DNA from: Heterobilharzia americana
Taxonomy: Eukaryota > Platyhelminthes > Trematoda > Strigeidida > Schistosomatidae
Direction of reading: 5' to 3'
Assembly: GCA_944470555.2 (NCBI GenBank)
Contig: OX104129.1
Coordinates: 47,835,998 to 47,899,997 of the forward strand
DNA: 64,000 nucleotides
Of the stretch, positions 1-14,900 are shown in pieces. The position numbers and the translations under genes were made by a program. Positions within the stretch are counted from its first letter, which is position 1, and each line of letters starts with the position of its first letter. The notes under the pieces were generated by a model that saw only the letters and a list, made by a program, of their open reading frames with translations, was not told the origin of the DNA and did no database searches.

Positions 1-290
1 CCCGAGACGATAAGAATCAACGGTTGAGTACTGACTCTTGATGACATGGCTTGAAATCAGTCACAATGGTGCAGATGTATTCACTCCTTGCCGTCTTCTA
101 AAGCTTGAATATTTGCACTAACCTTTATCTTCAGACTGTTTATTCTCTCACACAAATTTATCCACTTTGATATCTGTTCTTTTCTATCTGCCTGTTCATT
201 GTATTCTGTTATGAAGTGTGGCAACTAGAAGCGATGCGCTTATGTGAGAGGTTCTGTGTTGATTTTGTCAGTCAGTCAGTGACAAAAGTT
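1..290 (+). mobile_element. RTE-like LINE, 3' end fragment (window edge)
   Basis: The first ~290 bases match, with scattered changes, the 3' end of the LINE copy at 7260-7560. Shared stretches include gatgtattcactccttg, gaagtgtggcaact and the closing gttgattttgtcagtcagt. The copy starts left of the window, so only the terminal ORF end and 3' UTR are seen. It lies downstream of the LMF2-like gene. Confidence 0.7.
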
Positions 291-499
291 CTCATTCCGA
301 AGTATCATTTTCAAAAGCTGTACATTTATTCGTATTTATAATTACAATAAAATATATGTCCATCAGTAGCCAGCGGGTCATTAAAAACTGTCAATTAAGT
401 CATAATGTGATTACGACTATAAGGTCAATACAAAGTTATCAAAAAGTTATTCATAGCAATAAAATAAATTGATAAATAGTAAATATATTTCGGGGTTTA

Positions 500-860
500 C
501 GGAGATTTTAAGATTGTATTTATCACAAACTGACATCAGTTGGAGAGAAATTAAAAACCTGAGAGTAGTGGACAGCTGCTGCTTCCTGGTGGACGGTCGC
601 GCTATTTTGCGAATTGATGGAAGTAGGAAACCATGGATCATTGGAACTTCAACCCGATGGCTAAATGGTTAAAGTGTTCACCATGAAATCTAACGGTCCT
701 GGGCCCGATCCCTGACGAGGTCGTGTGTGCGTACTGTTGAAGAGTCCTATGCTGAGATGAAGCAGCTTTTCAGTGTTCCCAGGTTTTCAACAGTTCTCTA
801 ACTGGTGCCAGTCCGTGATGAACACTACCTTAAAAATGGCAAATAGATAAAACGTCATGA
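500..860 (+). repeat. tRNA-related SINE-like repeat
   Basis: TGGCTAAATGGTTAAAGTG at about 658-676 fits an RNA polymerase III A box and GGTCCTGGGCCCGATCCC at about 694-711 a degenerate B box. The upstream stretch, with gtggacagct, recurs in degenerate form near 17700-17730. Read as a Pol III-derived retroposon, not a functional tRNA: no cloverleaf is kept. Confidence 0.45.
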
Positions 861-3633
861 GAGAGATTATGACGAAGGTAAAATTACAGACTGAATGCAA
901 ACATCAGGCTTAAAATGATGGACTAGCAAGACTTCTGCTGTATTCAGTTGGCGAATCCACACCCCTATCAAAATGCTTCATATTACTTCATCAGTGACTG
1001 TGAAGGAAGATTCTGATGGAGCGAAAAAACCAGATACTCAAGAATCAAGCTGTCAATCGCTTCGCACTCTTTTTAGACTGCCATAAAGGATGCTGTTCGG
1101 AGAATAATAACCAAATAACCAAGTTAACTTGTAAACACACGTGGAGGTGGCCCAAGGCGGTAACCTTTTGTTGACCTGGTTATAAGTACCTTATGACTTT
1201 ATCGACAATTTTTGATGACCTTTCATTGACCCATTAGCTATAAATACGAATGTACAACTTTTGAAAATGATTCGCCAAAAATAAAATTCTCGTCGCTGAA
1301 TTGTCTTTTGATGATTAGATATACATGAGCTTTATTTTTCTATAGCAACTCATGTGTGAGTGTACATGAATGAAAACTGAGGTTTGATAAAGGTCGCCAA
1401 ATATCCTTAGGAATACTCGATAGCACTTCGTCGTTACAATTTGTGGTCACATAACTAGCTCAATTAATCTGCTATTCAGTTGTGGGTTAGATGATTTATA
1501 GTTGGTCAAAAACTGTGAAAACGGTTATCATGAACAATTTGTGGGATTACTGTTCTGAAAAGATGACTTAGCGCAATGAACACTAGTTTGTTCGGTCAGT
1601 TCTGTGTCTTCTAACCAAGAATTTTATGCTACTGAGCAATCTAAGTTATTCTACAACTCATGAAGGCTGAAAAAATTGTTTCTTTTATAGGCCGAATCAT
1701 GTTCAGTATAGAAAAGGTTTCAAGATAGCAATAGTACAAAAGAAGGCCATTTGATATCCATTAATTTGTACTTTCGCGGTAAAAACAGGATTAAACGATT
1801 CCTCGTTTTAAATTCGTAAAGCGTTAAAATCAAATAACAATCTAGTGAGAAATGCAACTCAAGTGAACTGATTTACCAATGACATGTAAATACTAACGGA
1901 AAACCTTTAAACAATGTTTAGCACCTGTTGCAAATCGTAAGGCAACCTTAACTCCAAAAAAGTGTTCGTCTTTAGATAATAGGTTGAAATCATCGATTAA
2001 TGTGTGTAGTTTGCTGACAGCAAAAATTAAAACCGGAAGGCGGATAAGGTAAAGTTGATTCGAGATTCCGAACCACTAAATAAATCTGAGCATGTGGAAG
2101 ACTGCTGAAATTACGCCATAGCCATATAAATTTCCTGGGTCGGATTTCACAAAACAGCGGTTGAAAACGTTTTGTGATAGGCTGAGAAAGGATCTGAGTA
2201 ATTAAGAAGACACGCTGCTGCATCAGCTAGGTCTTGGAAATCTTACTCCACGACTAGTTCTCTTGTTTCATATTTCTATTAACGCTGGTGACATCGTCGC
2301 CTTGTTAGTTTCTCCTAGTTTTACTAACGAGAAATTAGCTAACTTGGCTTGACGTACAATCAGATGAAGTTTTACAATAGTGATCAGTGTTTACACTTCA
2401 CATCCTTCAACACCGTGCGCCGTAGACACATTACATTTTCAAGACTTATGTTTTGTCCAGTAAAATAGCGAAGACCCCCAAAAACAAGTGCTATGAATAA
2501 TTCATAATTGGAATCTCATTATTTACCCTATTGAGTTTCAAAATAGTGCACGATTAAGGTGCCTGTACCAGTTTTTAATGTTTATTTCTACGTACTATGC
2601 CAATAAACTTTCGATATAGATATATGTTAACGACACAAACCAGCAAATGCAAACTGTAGCGTGATTCTACTAAGACATAAAAGTAACAACTACACTGAAG
2701 ATTTAAAAATCAGTAAGACTTATTTCCGCAGACTGTGAATATCACAGAATAGCAGTACGAGAATAAATTGATGCTCAAATTAGGGGATAGGACACGACGT
2801 TCCAGTTGGACCATTTTTGAGCAAAGTGATCTGTGGATTTGAGGTGCAATTTTCGAGTGGGAATAAACTTTTATTCAAACAAGAAGTGCTATGTGTACAA
2901 CCCAAACAAAGAAAAACACAGTCGTTAAATGTGGTTGCACGGTACACGTCACCGTCATGTCACTTACTCAGCAGAATAGCCAGACTATACACCCGATCAA
3001 CAGATTCGGATCAGCACGAACGACTAGATAGTAACACTGGTTAATGTCCGGCAGATGATCAGTATACTTTTCAAAAATATTGGTATACTTTTACATCGAA
3101 TGTTGACTAATTGCAGTCTACCACAGATGACGTTTACATGGAATCTACAATTCAGTTCAATTTATCGTGAAACGATGGACGTGTGGTGGAAAAACGTCCA
3201 GAACGAATAACAAGATGAGACGAAGGAAAACAACAAGGCAACTGAAGGCAATAAGCATACTTGTAAGTCACAGCTACATGGATGCATATATAAATATGTA
3301 AGTAGTAGTAGAAGTTACAACACATTAAATGAGATGAAGACATGATAACCTCATTCATTAAAAACAACAATGATTATATGTTCAAGTAACAGCTTTCCTT
3401 CAAGGAGAATGTATGACAGAGTTCAAGGTGAACTTTGAAGACAAAAAAACCGACTGAAACGAAAACTACAGATAAAAATGGAATATGAGAAGCAAATACT
3501 ATGGGAAGAAGAGGAATGAATGAACGTACATGTAAAAAGAACTAAAAAATAATTCTTCATCAAACAAACAATACCGTTTAACATTACATTATTTATCATA
3601 ACATCAATTCGAATAGTTTGTTCAACAGAGAAA
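861..3633. other. 3' flank of the LMF2-like gene, no gene recognised
   Basis: AT-rich sequence with short unsupported open frames on both strands. The frame at 1990-2223 (minus) has no recognisable domain. No canonical AATAAA is visible just past the stop at 3634; a GATAAATAATG stretch on the minus strand near 3588-3598 could serve as a weak polyadenylation signal. Confidence 0.4.
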
Positions 3634-6600
3634 TCATGCCCTGTTGTTATAGGTTGATCTAACCGACTGACCGGCTCGTTCAAATGCATACTTAGTTATC
3701 ACTAGCACTAAACATACCATAACTAGTGGAGACAAATCGCGCGGTTGTCCAATAATTTGTCGTAGATGTGTTAGGAACTGTGAAAGAACAGTTGGATCAT
3801 ACGGACGAGGACGCTGATAACACATGGAAAAAAGAATAGGAAAACAATACAAATGAAAAGATTGAGTAACCATTAAATGTATGCAACAGAGCAATCAACT
3901 AGCATTTGTTTAATGAGCTATTTCATACAACTTTACTTCCGATTGCATTAAGCAATCTGACTGTATACAACTAAGTGTCTACGCATATAAATGTGTGCAA
4001 GGAATGCTTTCCGACCGTTTTAATGGATTCAACTGAACTAGGACTAACTGGGAAAATGAATGATAAATAACTCGAAATCACTTTCTACGTATCAGGAAAA
4101 CATTTTCATGCATAGTCGATTCAGTAAGAAAAACGTGAGCGTAATACGAAAGAAAAATATGTGAAATGACAATATTAGTTAGTGTTTTAAGTCCTTTAAA
4201 GTACGTGACACCAGCTACATTTCTTGAGTTGAAGGCGAGATTTGGCTCAGTTGATCAAGAAGTCTAATGACAATGTGTCATTGAGTCCGGTACGTACATC
4301 GCTTTTCTGAAGGCGTCGTATTTGAACAATAGTAGGTGCCTTAGAGCCTATGGTGAGATGTTAAATGAGCTGTGTAAGTGAAGTTTTATCTGTTAAAGAC
4401 GTTCATTCCCTCTGTTTTCATTTAATTCTGTTGTACATGTGCTGATAGATGTCTACCCCTCCAAGTTTGGCCATACCCGGGTTGGTGTAGTCACAAAAGA
4501 CCCTTTCAGTAGAATTACAGTACAGCCATTAAAAGTAGAGGATCTGAGGTCTCAAGCATTTGATCACCTTTGCTTTCACAACATAGGACGTGTGTCGCGG
4601 TGCCGCCATGTCAGTAATCTAGAATTTAGATGTACGGTTTTAGGTAGAAGACGGAAGTCAGTCGACGAGACTGTTAATCTTTATCGGGTTAGGTGGCTGG
4701 GACATGTGTCGCGTATGCCTAGTCATCATCTACCTCGTCAGACAATGCCAGCTGAAGCACGCTTAAGCTGGAAGAAGGTTAGGAACAGTCACACTAAAAC
4801 ATGGTACCAGTCACTGAAGTATTTGACTATTGGTCTGTGTCGGATAGGGAAACGTAGACTTCCCGGTTGGGGTCCGCGTGACAACAGAAACCAGAGGTTG
4901 GACACTATATGAAATGGCTTCGTGTCAGTGGCAAAAATGCATCTACATATTGCCTTCATCTTGATCATAATCCAGAATTCGGAATTTCCCCGCTTCGTTT
5001 TCCTCTCTCTTTGCTACTTTCTACCACTTTTGATTGCCTTCTTTACTTCTCTGTCTTTTATCTTGGCATATTCTCGCTTGATGTGTTGATGTGAGGTGTG
5101 GCAACTTCGACTATTGAGCAGTGATGTCAAGTCATATGTTGATCTCAAATGACTGCTTGAGGTGATACAGTTCTGCTAGATGTAGACGCTAATAGTTTTC
5201 TGAACACGTTGAGTGGTAATTGGAGAGACACGAAGAGAAAAAAACTAGATACTGACACAGAAGTACATCAATTCAATTCGCAACACTACACAGCAGTGTG
5301 CAAGGAAAAAGTAAGTAGAAAAGGTTGTGAAAAGGTAGACAAAAAGTGTACTGGAGAAGTAGCAATTTTAAAATAAAGGTTAATGAGAATATTTAATGTC
5401 GAAGAGTGAATACATCTGCGCCAATGTGATTTACTCTCTGCCGTGTCAACAAAAATCTCGAACCATAGATTCCTGTAATCTCGCAGACTTAAAACAGACA
5501 GTCTCCACCTCTCTATGTGGATCCGAACAAGAGCAAAATCCTATGCACTGGTGTCACGTCTTAGCATAGTCACTATTAGCCTTCCTTCAACACAATTCTA
5601 TTTCAGCTAACGCTGCACCCCAAGATATCTTATGGTTTGACATGCGTAATACATGTCCAAACAATTTTATTCGATCAAGATTCACAATTTCATTGAGTGA
5701 CTAGGCTACCTTGTCTACCACTGTGAACTGGTGCTCTCCTGTGTTCCACATTGGTCTGTGGAGACAGTTGCGTTGCAAACGTTTTAGCCTCTTTATTTAA
5801 GTAAGCCATTTTTAGAAGGGTTTCATTGCATTGACGTACTTTGATACTAATATTCAATTTACTTGAATGGCATATTTTTGTGTAAAGGTAAAGTATTCTA
5901 CGACACTGAAATGATGATTTGTGATACAGAATACAAAACAGGCACGCTTTTTGAAGCTATCGGGAATTATTTTAGATGTAGTAATACAAATAATACAAGT
6001 TAGTGCACACAGAATCAGTTTCAAACACCTCAACTTACACGTTTCCCTATCAAACCATTTTCTTCAACAGCACTACGTAATACTTGAGAAGATAGTGTAA
6101 CTGGGGGTAAGTATTCAGATTTCAACACACGCCTCCACCAGTTCTTGCTAGAAACAAAACAAGAAAGATGTCCATGAAATACGTGTTAAGTCATTACTTG
6201 ATGAAAAAAAAACTTTAAATGAGAATAATATGATCAAACCCATTACGGAAAGCAAAATAACAGAGAGACCCTAAAGACATATCAGATGTTTTGGAAAGTT
6301 ACGGAAATAATCGTGATATGTTTGTATATCTAGAATGGATAAGTGCTTATCCAATATTAACTCCAACTGTACTTACAAATTCACATGTACTTGCGAGAAC
6401 AAGTATACTGAAAGGAGAAAAAGATGGGTCTGTGTTTGTTTTTTCTGAGAACATGTTCCTAAGACCCTGCTGACTGAATTGTTCGGAATCGCTTACAAGT
6501 TCAAGTACACGCTGTTTAGTCATTTCAGAGGACATAATAGATGAACCTACAACCTTTAAAATAATAAATCGAAAAAGAACTTCCATGTTAGTAAGTTTTG

Positions 6601-8866
6601 TAGAATCAGTAGCAAGCAATCATGCGCTTTTAGGCTGGCCTCAAAAAGAAACAAAGACCATTTTAGCATTACCTTGGTAACTATGTGCTTGTTTCAACTA
6701 CTGCATTTCTAATTTCATGTTTTCTTGTTCAACCCTTTTTGTTTTCATTATCTGTCCCATATGTCTTGCATAACAAAACACTCACTTATTGATTTCTGCA
6801 TGGCAGATTTATTATTATGATAATCACATGCCTATTCTAACGCTAACTATTGTACTACTGCGTCGGTGAGATATCCGACTGTCAGTCAAAGGAGGAGTAT
6901 ACTGCACTGCAGTCTCGTTCTACGGCTGTGAGACACGCTTATTGAAAGTGGAAGACATGAGGCGACTACAGGGTCATGATGGCAGGTATTTCCGTAGCAT
7001 TGCACACCCTTGGTAGTATCACCGTATGAACAATGTTGAAGTTAGATGAAAGGTACTGCGCACGACAGGCAAGTCGACTGAGATGCCTTGGACATGTACT
7101 GCGTATACCGATACACCACCCACCTCGATATGTCATGCTAGAGGAAGCGGGATTATGTTGGAAGAGCGTTTAGGGTGGCCAAATCAAGATGTGGCACCAG
7201 CTGACAAAGTCTGTGACTGTTAGTTTGGGTTGTGCGGGGAAATGTGGACCACCTGGGTGATGCCCCCAAGACGATAGGAATCAGTGGTTGAGGGCTGACT
7301 CTTGGTGACATGGCTGAAAATCAGTGACAATGGCGCAGATGTATTCACTCCTTGACATCTTTTGAAGTTTGAATATTTGCACTAACATTTATCGCTAAAT
7401 TGTTTATCCTCTCACACAACTTTATCTACTCTGATACGTCTTTTTCTATTCAGTTGTTCCTTGTATACTATTACTGTGAAGTGTGGCAACTTGAACGTAT
7501 GCACTTTTGTTCGACAGTCTATGTTGAATTTGTCTGTCTATCTGTCTTACACTGCTTACATCTACTGTTAAAACTCAATGATCTTTCTTCCAAGTAACTA
7601 TAATAAATAATTAGACTTTTTCACTATTATTCGCATTGTCAACATTCTCTAACCAATGTTGTCTCATGTGTCTATATTGCTCGATGTGCACGGTTACTTT
7701 GTTCGAACATATAAGTACGCTTTTCATTTCCTCCCATACCAGTTCTATATTTATTCTAGACTGTTTGCAGCTGAGGAGAAGCCGTAAAATTAATTCCAGC
7801 TTATATATCCATCAAATCTTTTTCTTATTGCTTTGATGAAAATGACAATCCGGACAAGTTGGATGAACTTCGATAATTAGAAGAAGACGGTTTAAAATCC
7901 GATCTGAAATCAATTCTTTACTGACATTACTAAACTGAATACAAACCTCTCGAAGAAAGACACTGAAATGAGGAACTCGAACGATAGGTGAATATGACTT
8001 AACAAGGTATGATTAACCAAGTAAATAACGCCATAGATCAAAGGGTATTGCAGTAGTTTCCTTGAGAGAGAAAAACACCATAGACAATCCGTTACGGCCA
8101 GAATAAAGCCAGATGGAACCCGCGTTTCTGATTACGGTGATGATTACCAGCAAAGCTTCTTTTGTGTCTATTACACGTTGTCAAATATATAAGTGGCTAT
8201 TACCAATTGGACCTAGACAAAAATCGATGTTTAAAATCAAAAACTTTCTAGTCACTTCTCTTTATAAGACACAGCGCGGAACATAAGCGCTATTGTTTGA
8301 TTAGGTATTACTTAAAATGGCGATGATATACAATTTTAAAGACCCTGTGGTAATCAGAGTGGCTGAAAGTCGACATCGTAGACCCAATATGATGCAGTAC
8401 GCGAAAATTGTACGGTCTATCGATTAGCACCATTTAGAAACTAATCTACATAGTTATGTTCACCAATAAGTAAAATTGCACTTAGAGTACGAACAATTTC
8501 ACTAAGCTAAACATTTATTTTAAAAAACCCTGAAGATAACCACATATACACGGTCTTGTGCCATAATAAATAATAATAATATTAACGACAATAATGAAAT
8601 TCCGTGTGTTAACACGACTGGTTGATGACTACATGAAGCAAACTGATTTTATGAAAGCTGAAAATAAAGTCCAACTATTCAAACCAACAGAAACGGGATC
8701 GGCACACCTGATAGAGTGGTTGCAGTGAAAGAATGTAGACCGAACGAAAAAACGAAATGTACTTAGCCACCTTTTGCACGTCCGTCCAACAGGCAATGAA
8801 CCACACCTATTATATAAGGGCTAGTGATACTACCTGGCTACCAAGATAATAATAATAATAATAATG

Positions 8867-8914
<48 letters not shown>

Positions 8915-11900
8915 GCTTTACTTTGAAAGCTATTTCCAGAATACTGTACAGAATTTTCAGCATGTCATATAGCATCAATCGAACAGAGACAGTGTGCATT
9001 TATACACAGCAAAACAAAATAAGTATAAATGACAAAAAAATATAAGAATATTCATTCTATCTACAACTTTCTTGAAAATGCATAGTTAATTTAGGTAGAC
9101 AATCTCATTAGCAATTAGATTCATAATACGTAACATGCTCATCATCAATTAGTTTACTTTCAAAACCAGAAGTTGATTAGTTAGTTCATTTCTAATGCTT
9201 TCTTGATAGCATAGTAGATGAGCTAAATACAGTATTGTAGAATGTTTACATTTTGTAGTACGTGCATACAGTAATATGTACTTGCTCCTCGTCTTTCAAG
9301 ATGACCAACACGCAGACAGCTTCGAGTGAAGAGGATGTTGGTCATCGGATAAAATAACTCCTACCAGATGTTTGCATGAGTTAATATGTTTTTCCACAAC
9401 TGTTTTAACTAGAAAATTTAGAGGTATAATCTAAGCAACATAGTATATTCTTTTTTCAGCAACCCAGGAAAAAATAAAGGAGAACAATAGAGGAGAGAGA
9501 ACAGGCAAGACGCAGGAGGAGAGGCTTAGTTATACCAGATGCTCTCAGCTTTCTAATATAGAAAGTTAGGCGGGAAATTTTCTTGGAAATTAGTAAGATA
9601 TGGGAGGACAAGGAAAGGTTCGAGGAAAAACACACGCCGAAATAAATCACACTTGTAACATTCTCTAATGCACAACTATCAATAGAACAAGAATCATGAG
9701 AACCAAGCAGTTTACATAGATTATGTTCACGTTCGAAACTAAAGTTCATAGTCTAGCATATATAAATAGTCAAGCATAAGACGATTCACGGAGGACCATC
9801 GTCCGACGGTAGATAGGGAATCAATCAGTTGGGAACAGTTCGCTGAAAAATAGACAGGTATGGAGACTGTCAGATCATCAGTATATTTGATGAAATTGAT
9901 ACTAGTTGAAGATGGTAAGTCATGCAGAAAGAGAAAAGACAGGGGGAAAGGACGGCTCCTTGGAGAACACCAATCACAGTAAGCAATGAAGTAGAGAGTT
10001 TCCCTCTGTAGAGAGTATGTTATTTTCTTTCAGAGTAACAGGAATGCAGCCAGCCTAGGTAGGTGGTGCGGTGTTCGAATCCATGACTCATGGTTTGAAT
10101 GTCATCCCCCTAAACCACTGAGCTAGTGATCCACAGAATGTAGACCATTGAATCACTAATTCGCTCTCTGAAGAAGATAAACTAAATTTTCGCTTATTCG
10201 TATACCATTATATTCACTAAGATGAACACCTATCTGCTTCACAAAATACAACGAACTTTGTCTCTCACGTCAAGTAAATTTAAGGTCAACGTCAACAGAC
10301 GAGAAACAACGGGTGAGTAAAAGGGATTGTTACACCCGTCTAACTGATGCAGAATACCTTATCTGTGATTATTCGACGTATAAATGTTCAACTTAACAGA
10401 GATTAAATCAAAATTATCACTAAAGCTTTTAAAAAGAACCACGTAAGCCATGGGTACAACAACAGTAACAATTCATATTTTCTTAAATTTCACTTTGAAA
10501 TTAACTGGATACAGATATTTAATGATTAAAAGCAGTGACATACCTATCAGATGAACTAGTGAAATGGTAGGTATATAGATGCGCTCGAATATATTTTGGA
10601 TTACTCGGTAAACTGGACTGGTCGAGTAGTTGTAAAACTGAAAGTGGAGAGGACATAAACATCTAACGGTCATAAAATAAGGCAGAGCAATTATAGAATA
10701 AAATGCCAAATGGTCCCAACCATTCACTTCTCGAAATAATACCATTAAGGCCATATTTCATAAGAAAATCAAATATAAGAATTGAGACAAGTGAAATGGT
10801 TCCAGCAAAGCATATCAGGCAGTTGGAACGGAATTCCATGTATCAATGCATCATCATCAGGTATTGAAGATAAGTCACTTAATGAGGTTGATGATCCACA
10901 GAAACTGACGGCTGAGAGACTGGTATGTAATTACAATAAGTATTTCCTCCGAAGAGCTATAATTTATGGACCAAGAACGGCAATCTCAGAACATGCTAGG
11001 TCAAACAATGAGTCCTAGATTCAAATCCGACTCCACTTATTTGGGTTTAAATAACCCAGTTCCATCTTTGTTGGTGCCCGTTTATTCTATTTTCATCAGC
11101 TAAAACAGTTGTACCATTGTCCGGTTCCACGTTGTTGCAATCGATAAACCAGAAGCATCCAATAAAGTGATCATTTACAAATGTAAAATCTATTTGTCTC
11201 ATTATTAAGTGTATTGTGTAGTTACCATCACAATAATTTTTTTTTAAATGAACTTCTGTTGTAGTTGGCAGAATTCGACGTTTTCAACTTCCAATGCAAC
11301 ACCAACACAGTGGCAAATGAGACAACATCAATTAGAGTTTACTTTTGTAATTCTATGAAAAAATAACGCTAATTAGCAATTTTAAAAAAAAACAACCATT
11401 ACGCCGTGTATGATATGTAGGCCACAACTATTTTGTATGGATGAATAATAATATTTAGCTGCTCAAACATTTGTAGGTAGATTCGGTTTCGAATCTGTGA
11501 CCGAATATTCGAAAGCCAAGTCATTACCCCCATTTCAACTTGATACATAAATTCAACGATATTAAAAGTAATAGCATGCCAAATAGAACAAATTTTTCAC
11601 AACTATTTTGGCTGACTGACAAAATCAACGTAGAACCTCGCATATGAGTGCATCCATCCAACCAACCACACGTCACAGTAGTATAGAAATATGGTGATAT
11701 CTATATCGTCAGGGGGTGTAGTCGATGGATTTTGCGTATGAATTTAGCTGTCAGTCAAGTGCGCATATTTTATCCTCTCGGAATATAAAACAGTTGGTGA
11801 CAAACGTGGTAAAAATAAATGGATGTAGTGATTAGAAAAAGTGATGAGATAACAAATGAAATTGGTGGGACTGCTTGCTGGTATGCATATCACTTCATCT

Positions 11901-14900
11901 ACCTCTACTGCAACTTTTTGCTGATATAATTAGTCCCAGGTATTTCGGAGTTTGTATATCATCCTGATACATGGTTCCGACGATATGAAGGCCTTTTTGG
12001 AGTTGATTTTTAAAATCAAGATGACGACGCATAGAAAGTTAGACTTCTACTCCAAAGCTTAATCCAGAAGAATGGGATAAATATTGTAATCCTAACCTTC
12101 ACAAAACCAACACGACAGAACATTTGACGAAACTATAGAAACATTACATCAGTAGTTTGTAAAACATTGCTCACTCTTTTGTCTCCCAACACTGCATGAA
12201 GCGGGTACTAAATGAGGATGACATGCACACCCAGCTTGGGATTGTGAGTAGAGCATGTGAACGATTCAAATTCAAGTCGCTAACAAACGACCACTTCAAA
12301 GTATTCATATTCATTTGTGCACTTCAGTCTCAGAAATTCGCGGGTAAGTGCACTCGCCTGCTGAATCGCCTGGAACAAGACCCAAAGCTGACATTGAGGG
12401 ATATTGGTGAGAAATATCAGCGATTAATTAATATACGTCAAGATACCGCCCTAATACACACCGTCGGCCAGAACGTGACAAAAGTACATGCTAACAGACA
12501 CGCAGCACCCACAGCCAGTTCTACATCAGGTAATGCAGCACACCACCCTACAAATAAAACTCAGCAAAAAACCACCATCTGCATGTTGGCATTGTAGAGC
12601 TTGGCGTTATGTGAAATCGTTCCCCTTTAAATAATATAAGCGTTGCTATTATCATATAGTGGGGCATAAGGACGAGTTTTACCTCCAACCAAGTTCAGCT
12701 AACAGAAAAAGAAGCTCATCTCGACTTCAACCTACAACAAGACCTCTCACGATCATGGCTAATTTTTATATCAGTAGCCCAGAACAGAGGAAGTATATGA
12801 CGCCTAACATGAATGGTTAACCTGCGTGCCTCCAAATGGATACAGAGTCGGATATCACAGTGATTTACAGGGAATTATGGTGCAGCTTCGGTCAGCCAAA
12901 AATGTCAAGAACGACACAAGCAGCTATCAGCGCCTGTAGCAGTAAGCTTCAACCGATAGGCCAATTACGCTGCCGTACTTCACTTAGAAACAATACTTGC
13001 GATGGAGCTTGTTACATTATTGAAGGTAATTTCAGCCCACTGGGTCTCGATTGGTTCGAAAGTTTGAAACTCCCTGACCTTCCATTGAATGTGGTAACAA
13101 AGTGGAAGCACCGTCAGACGTCCCGGTGAACTCACTAACGACATCATTACTCAATATCAAAATGTTTTCCAAACTAGCTTCGGTCACTGAACCATAATCA
13201 AAGCGATCCCACGTCTGAAACTAAATGCACCATCTGTTTTTCGTCCTAGAAGGCCCGTCCCATATGCATCGATACCTTGCGTCGAGGCAAAAGCGAAACG
13301 ACTTCAGGAACAGAGTATCATTATTCCACTACCCCATCTTTCTTGGGCTGCCTCAATTGTTGTTATAAAGAAAGCTACTGGCTCCGTTCAACTATGTGCT
13401 GACTTACCGACAGGTTTAAGTGCTGCTTTAGAGCAACATCATTACCCCCTTTCTGTTCCAGATGACTTATTTGCGACACCAAATGAAGGAAACTGTTTTA
13501 CAAAATTCGATATGGCGGATGCCTACTTACAAGTCAAAGTCTCTTTAGGATGTCGTGAACTCCTAACCATCAAAACCCATCGAGGTCTTTTTCATTACAA
13601 TCGTCTGCAATTCGGCATTAAAACTGTCCCCACTATTTTTCAACAGATCATAGATAATACACTAGTAGGTACTCCAGGTGTTGCCGCATACTTCGATGAC
13701 GTCAATATAGTTGCCACTTGTCAAACGGGATTAACGAATCGAATACGGTTTGTCCTGCGGCGAATCCTAGATAACATCCTTTGACTCAGAGCGGAGAAAT
13801 ATTTAGGGTTCATCTTTCCTTCATCTGGTTGACGCCTTGACTCTGAAAACATTCGCGCCATACAGTGGATGCCAACTCCGATAGATGTCGGGACGCTCCG
13901 ATCATTTCATGGTCTCATCAGTTACTCTTCGGCATAGTTGCCGACGGGAACCGTCGGATTGTCTCCTACGCAAGGACGTTACATGGTCCTCGTCGAGAGA
14001 ATCTGACACTGACATAGAACCACTCAAGTCGACCATCAGGTTTGACCTCCTAACACATTACGACCCATATCTGCCAATTTTCGTTGCTGTAGATGCTTCC
14101 ACCGTTGGTGTTGGTGCCGTCCCACTACACGAATATTCGGATGGTTCACAAAAAGCTGTAATGCATGCATCTGGATCTCTCACGCTAGCGGAGAAACGCT
14201 ACTCACAGATAGAGAAGGAAGGACTTGCCTTAGTTTTCACGGTCAGACGCTTTCACAAGATGTTGTATGGACAGAAATTCACCCTGTTCACCGGTAACAA
14301 GCCTCTCCTTACAATCTTTGGGTCAAAATGGGGTGTTCCAGATCATCCCGCCGGTAGACTACGGCGGTAGGCGGTAACATCATTGGGTTATGATTTCGGT
14401 ATTAAATATAGCTGAACAGAAGACTTTGGACATGCAGACGCAGTTTCAAGGCTTATAAGTGAGTATCCTATACTCAACGACGATACAGTGATAGCATTAG
14501 TATCCACAAACGATTATGCAGTTCGCCTACTGGATTTTGCAGTCCGCACGCTACCTGTCACGTCGGCTCAAATCAAAAACGAATACCACAAAGGTCATAT
14601 CATACAGGAAGTCATGCATTATGTTCAGACAAAATGGCCACAGAAATCGTTTACCAGTGACCTGAAACAACTGTTCTACAGAAGAGAACCTTTTGTGCCG
14701 TCAACAGGGGCCTCATGTTTGGAGGACGTGTAGTAGTCCCCCAGTCTATTTGTAGAAACATCCTAAAGCAGTCTCACACTGTTCATGCAGGAATAGAACG
14801 TATGAAAGCCATTGCCAGAAGCTATGTTTATTGGCCCAATAAGGATTCTGATATACTTGAATTCGTAGGTTGCTGCGCATTATATCAGAAGGTAGCAAAG

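Noticed and set aside
1990..2223. 77-codon minus-strand frame as an exon of the LMF2-like gene or a neighbour
   Set aside because: No motif in any of its frames and no phase-compatible link to a known exon.
3700..3718. GTATGT donor after LSPLVM, implying a further exon of the LMF2-like gene
   Set aside because: Read-through gives a hydrophobic C-terminal segment and a stop at 3634, matching how LMF2 proteins end. No convincing next exon was found.
4439..4912. 157-codon plus-strand open frame as a host gene
   Set aside because: Its residues are the conserved C-terminal tail of an RTE-like LINE, and the same tail occurs at 33180-33500.
8824..9045. Poly-Asn open frame
   Set aside because: Translation of an (AAT)n microsatellite.
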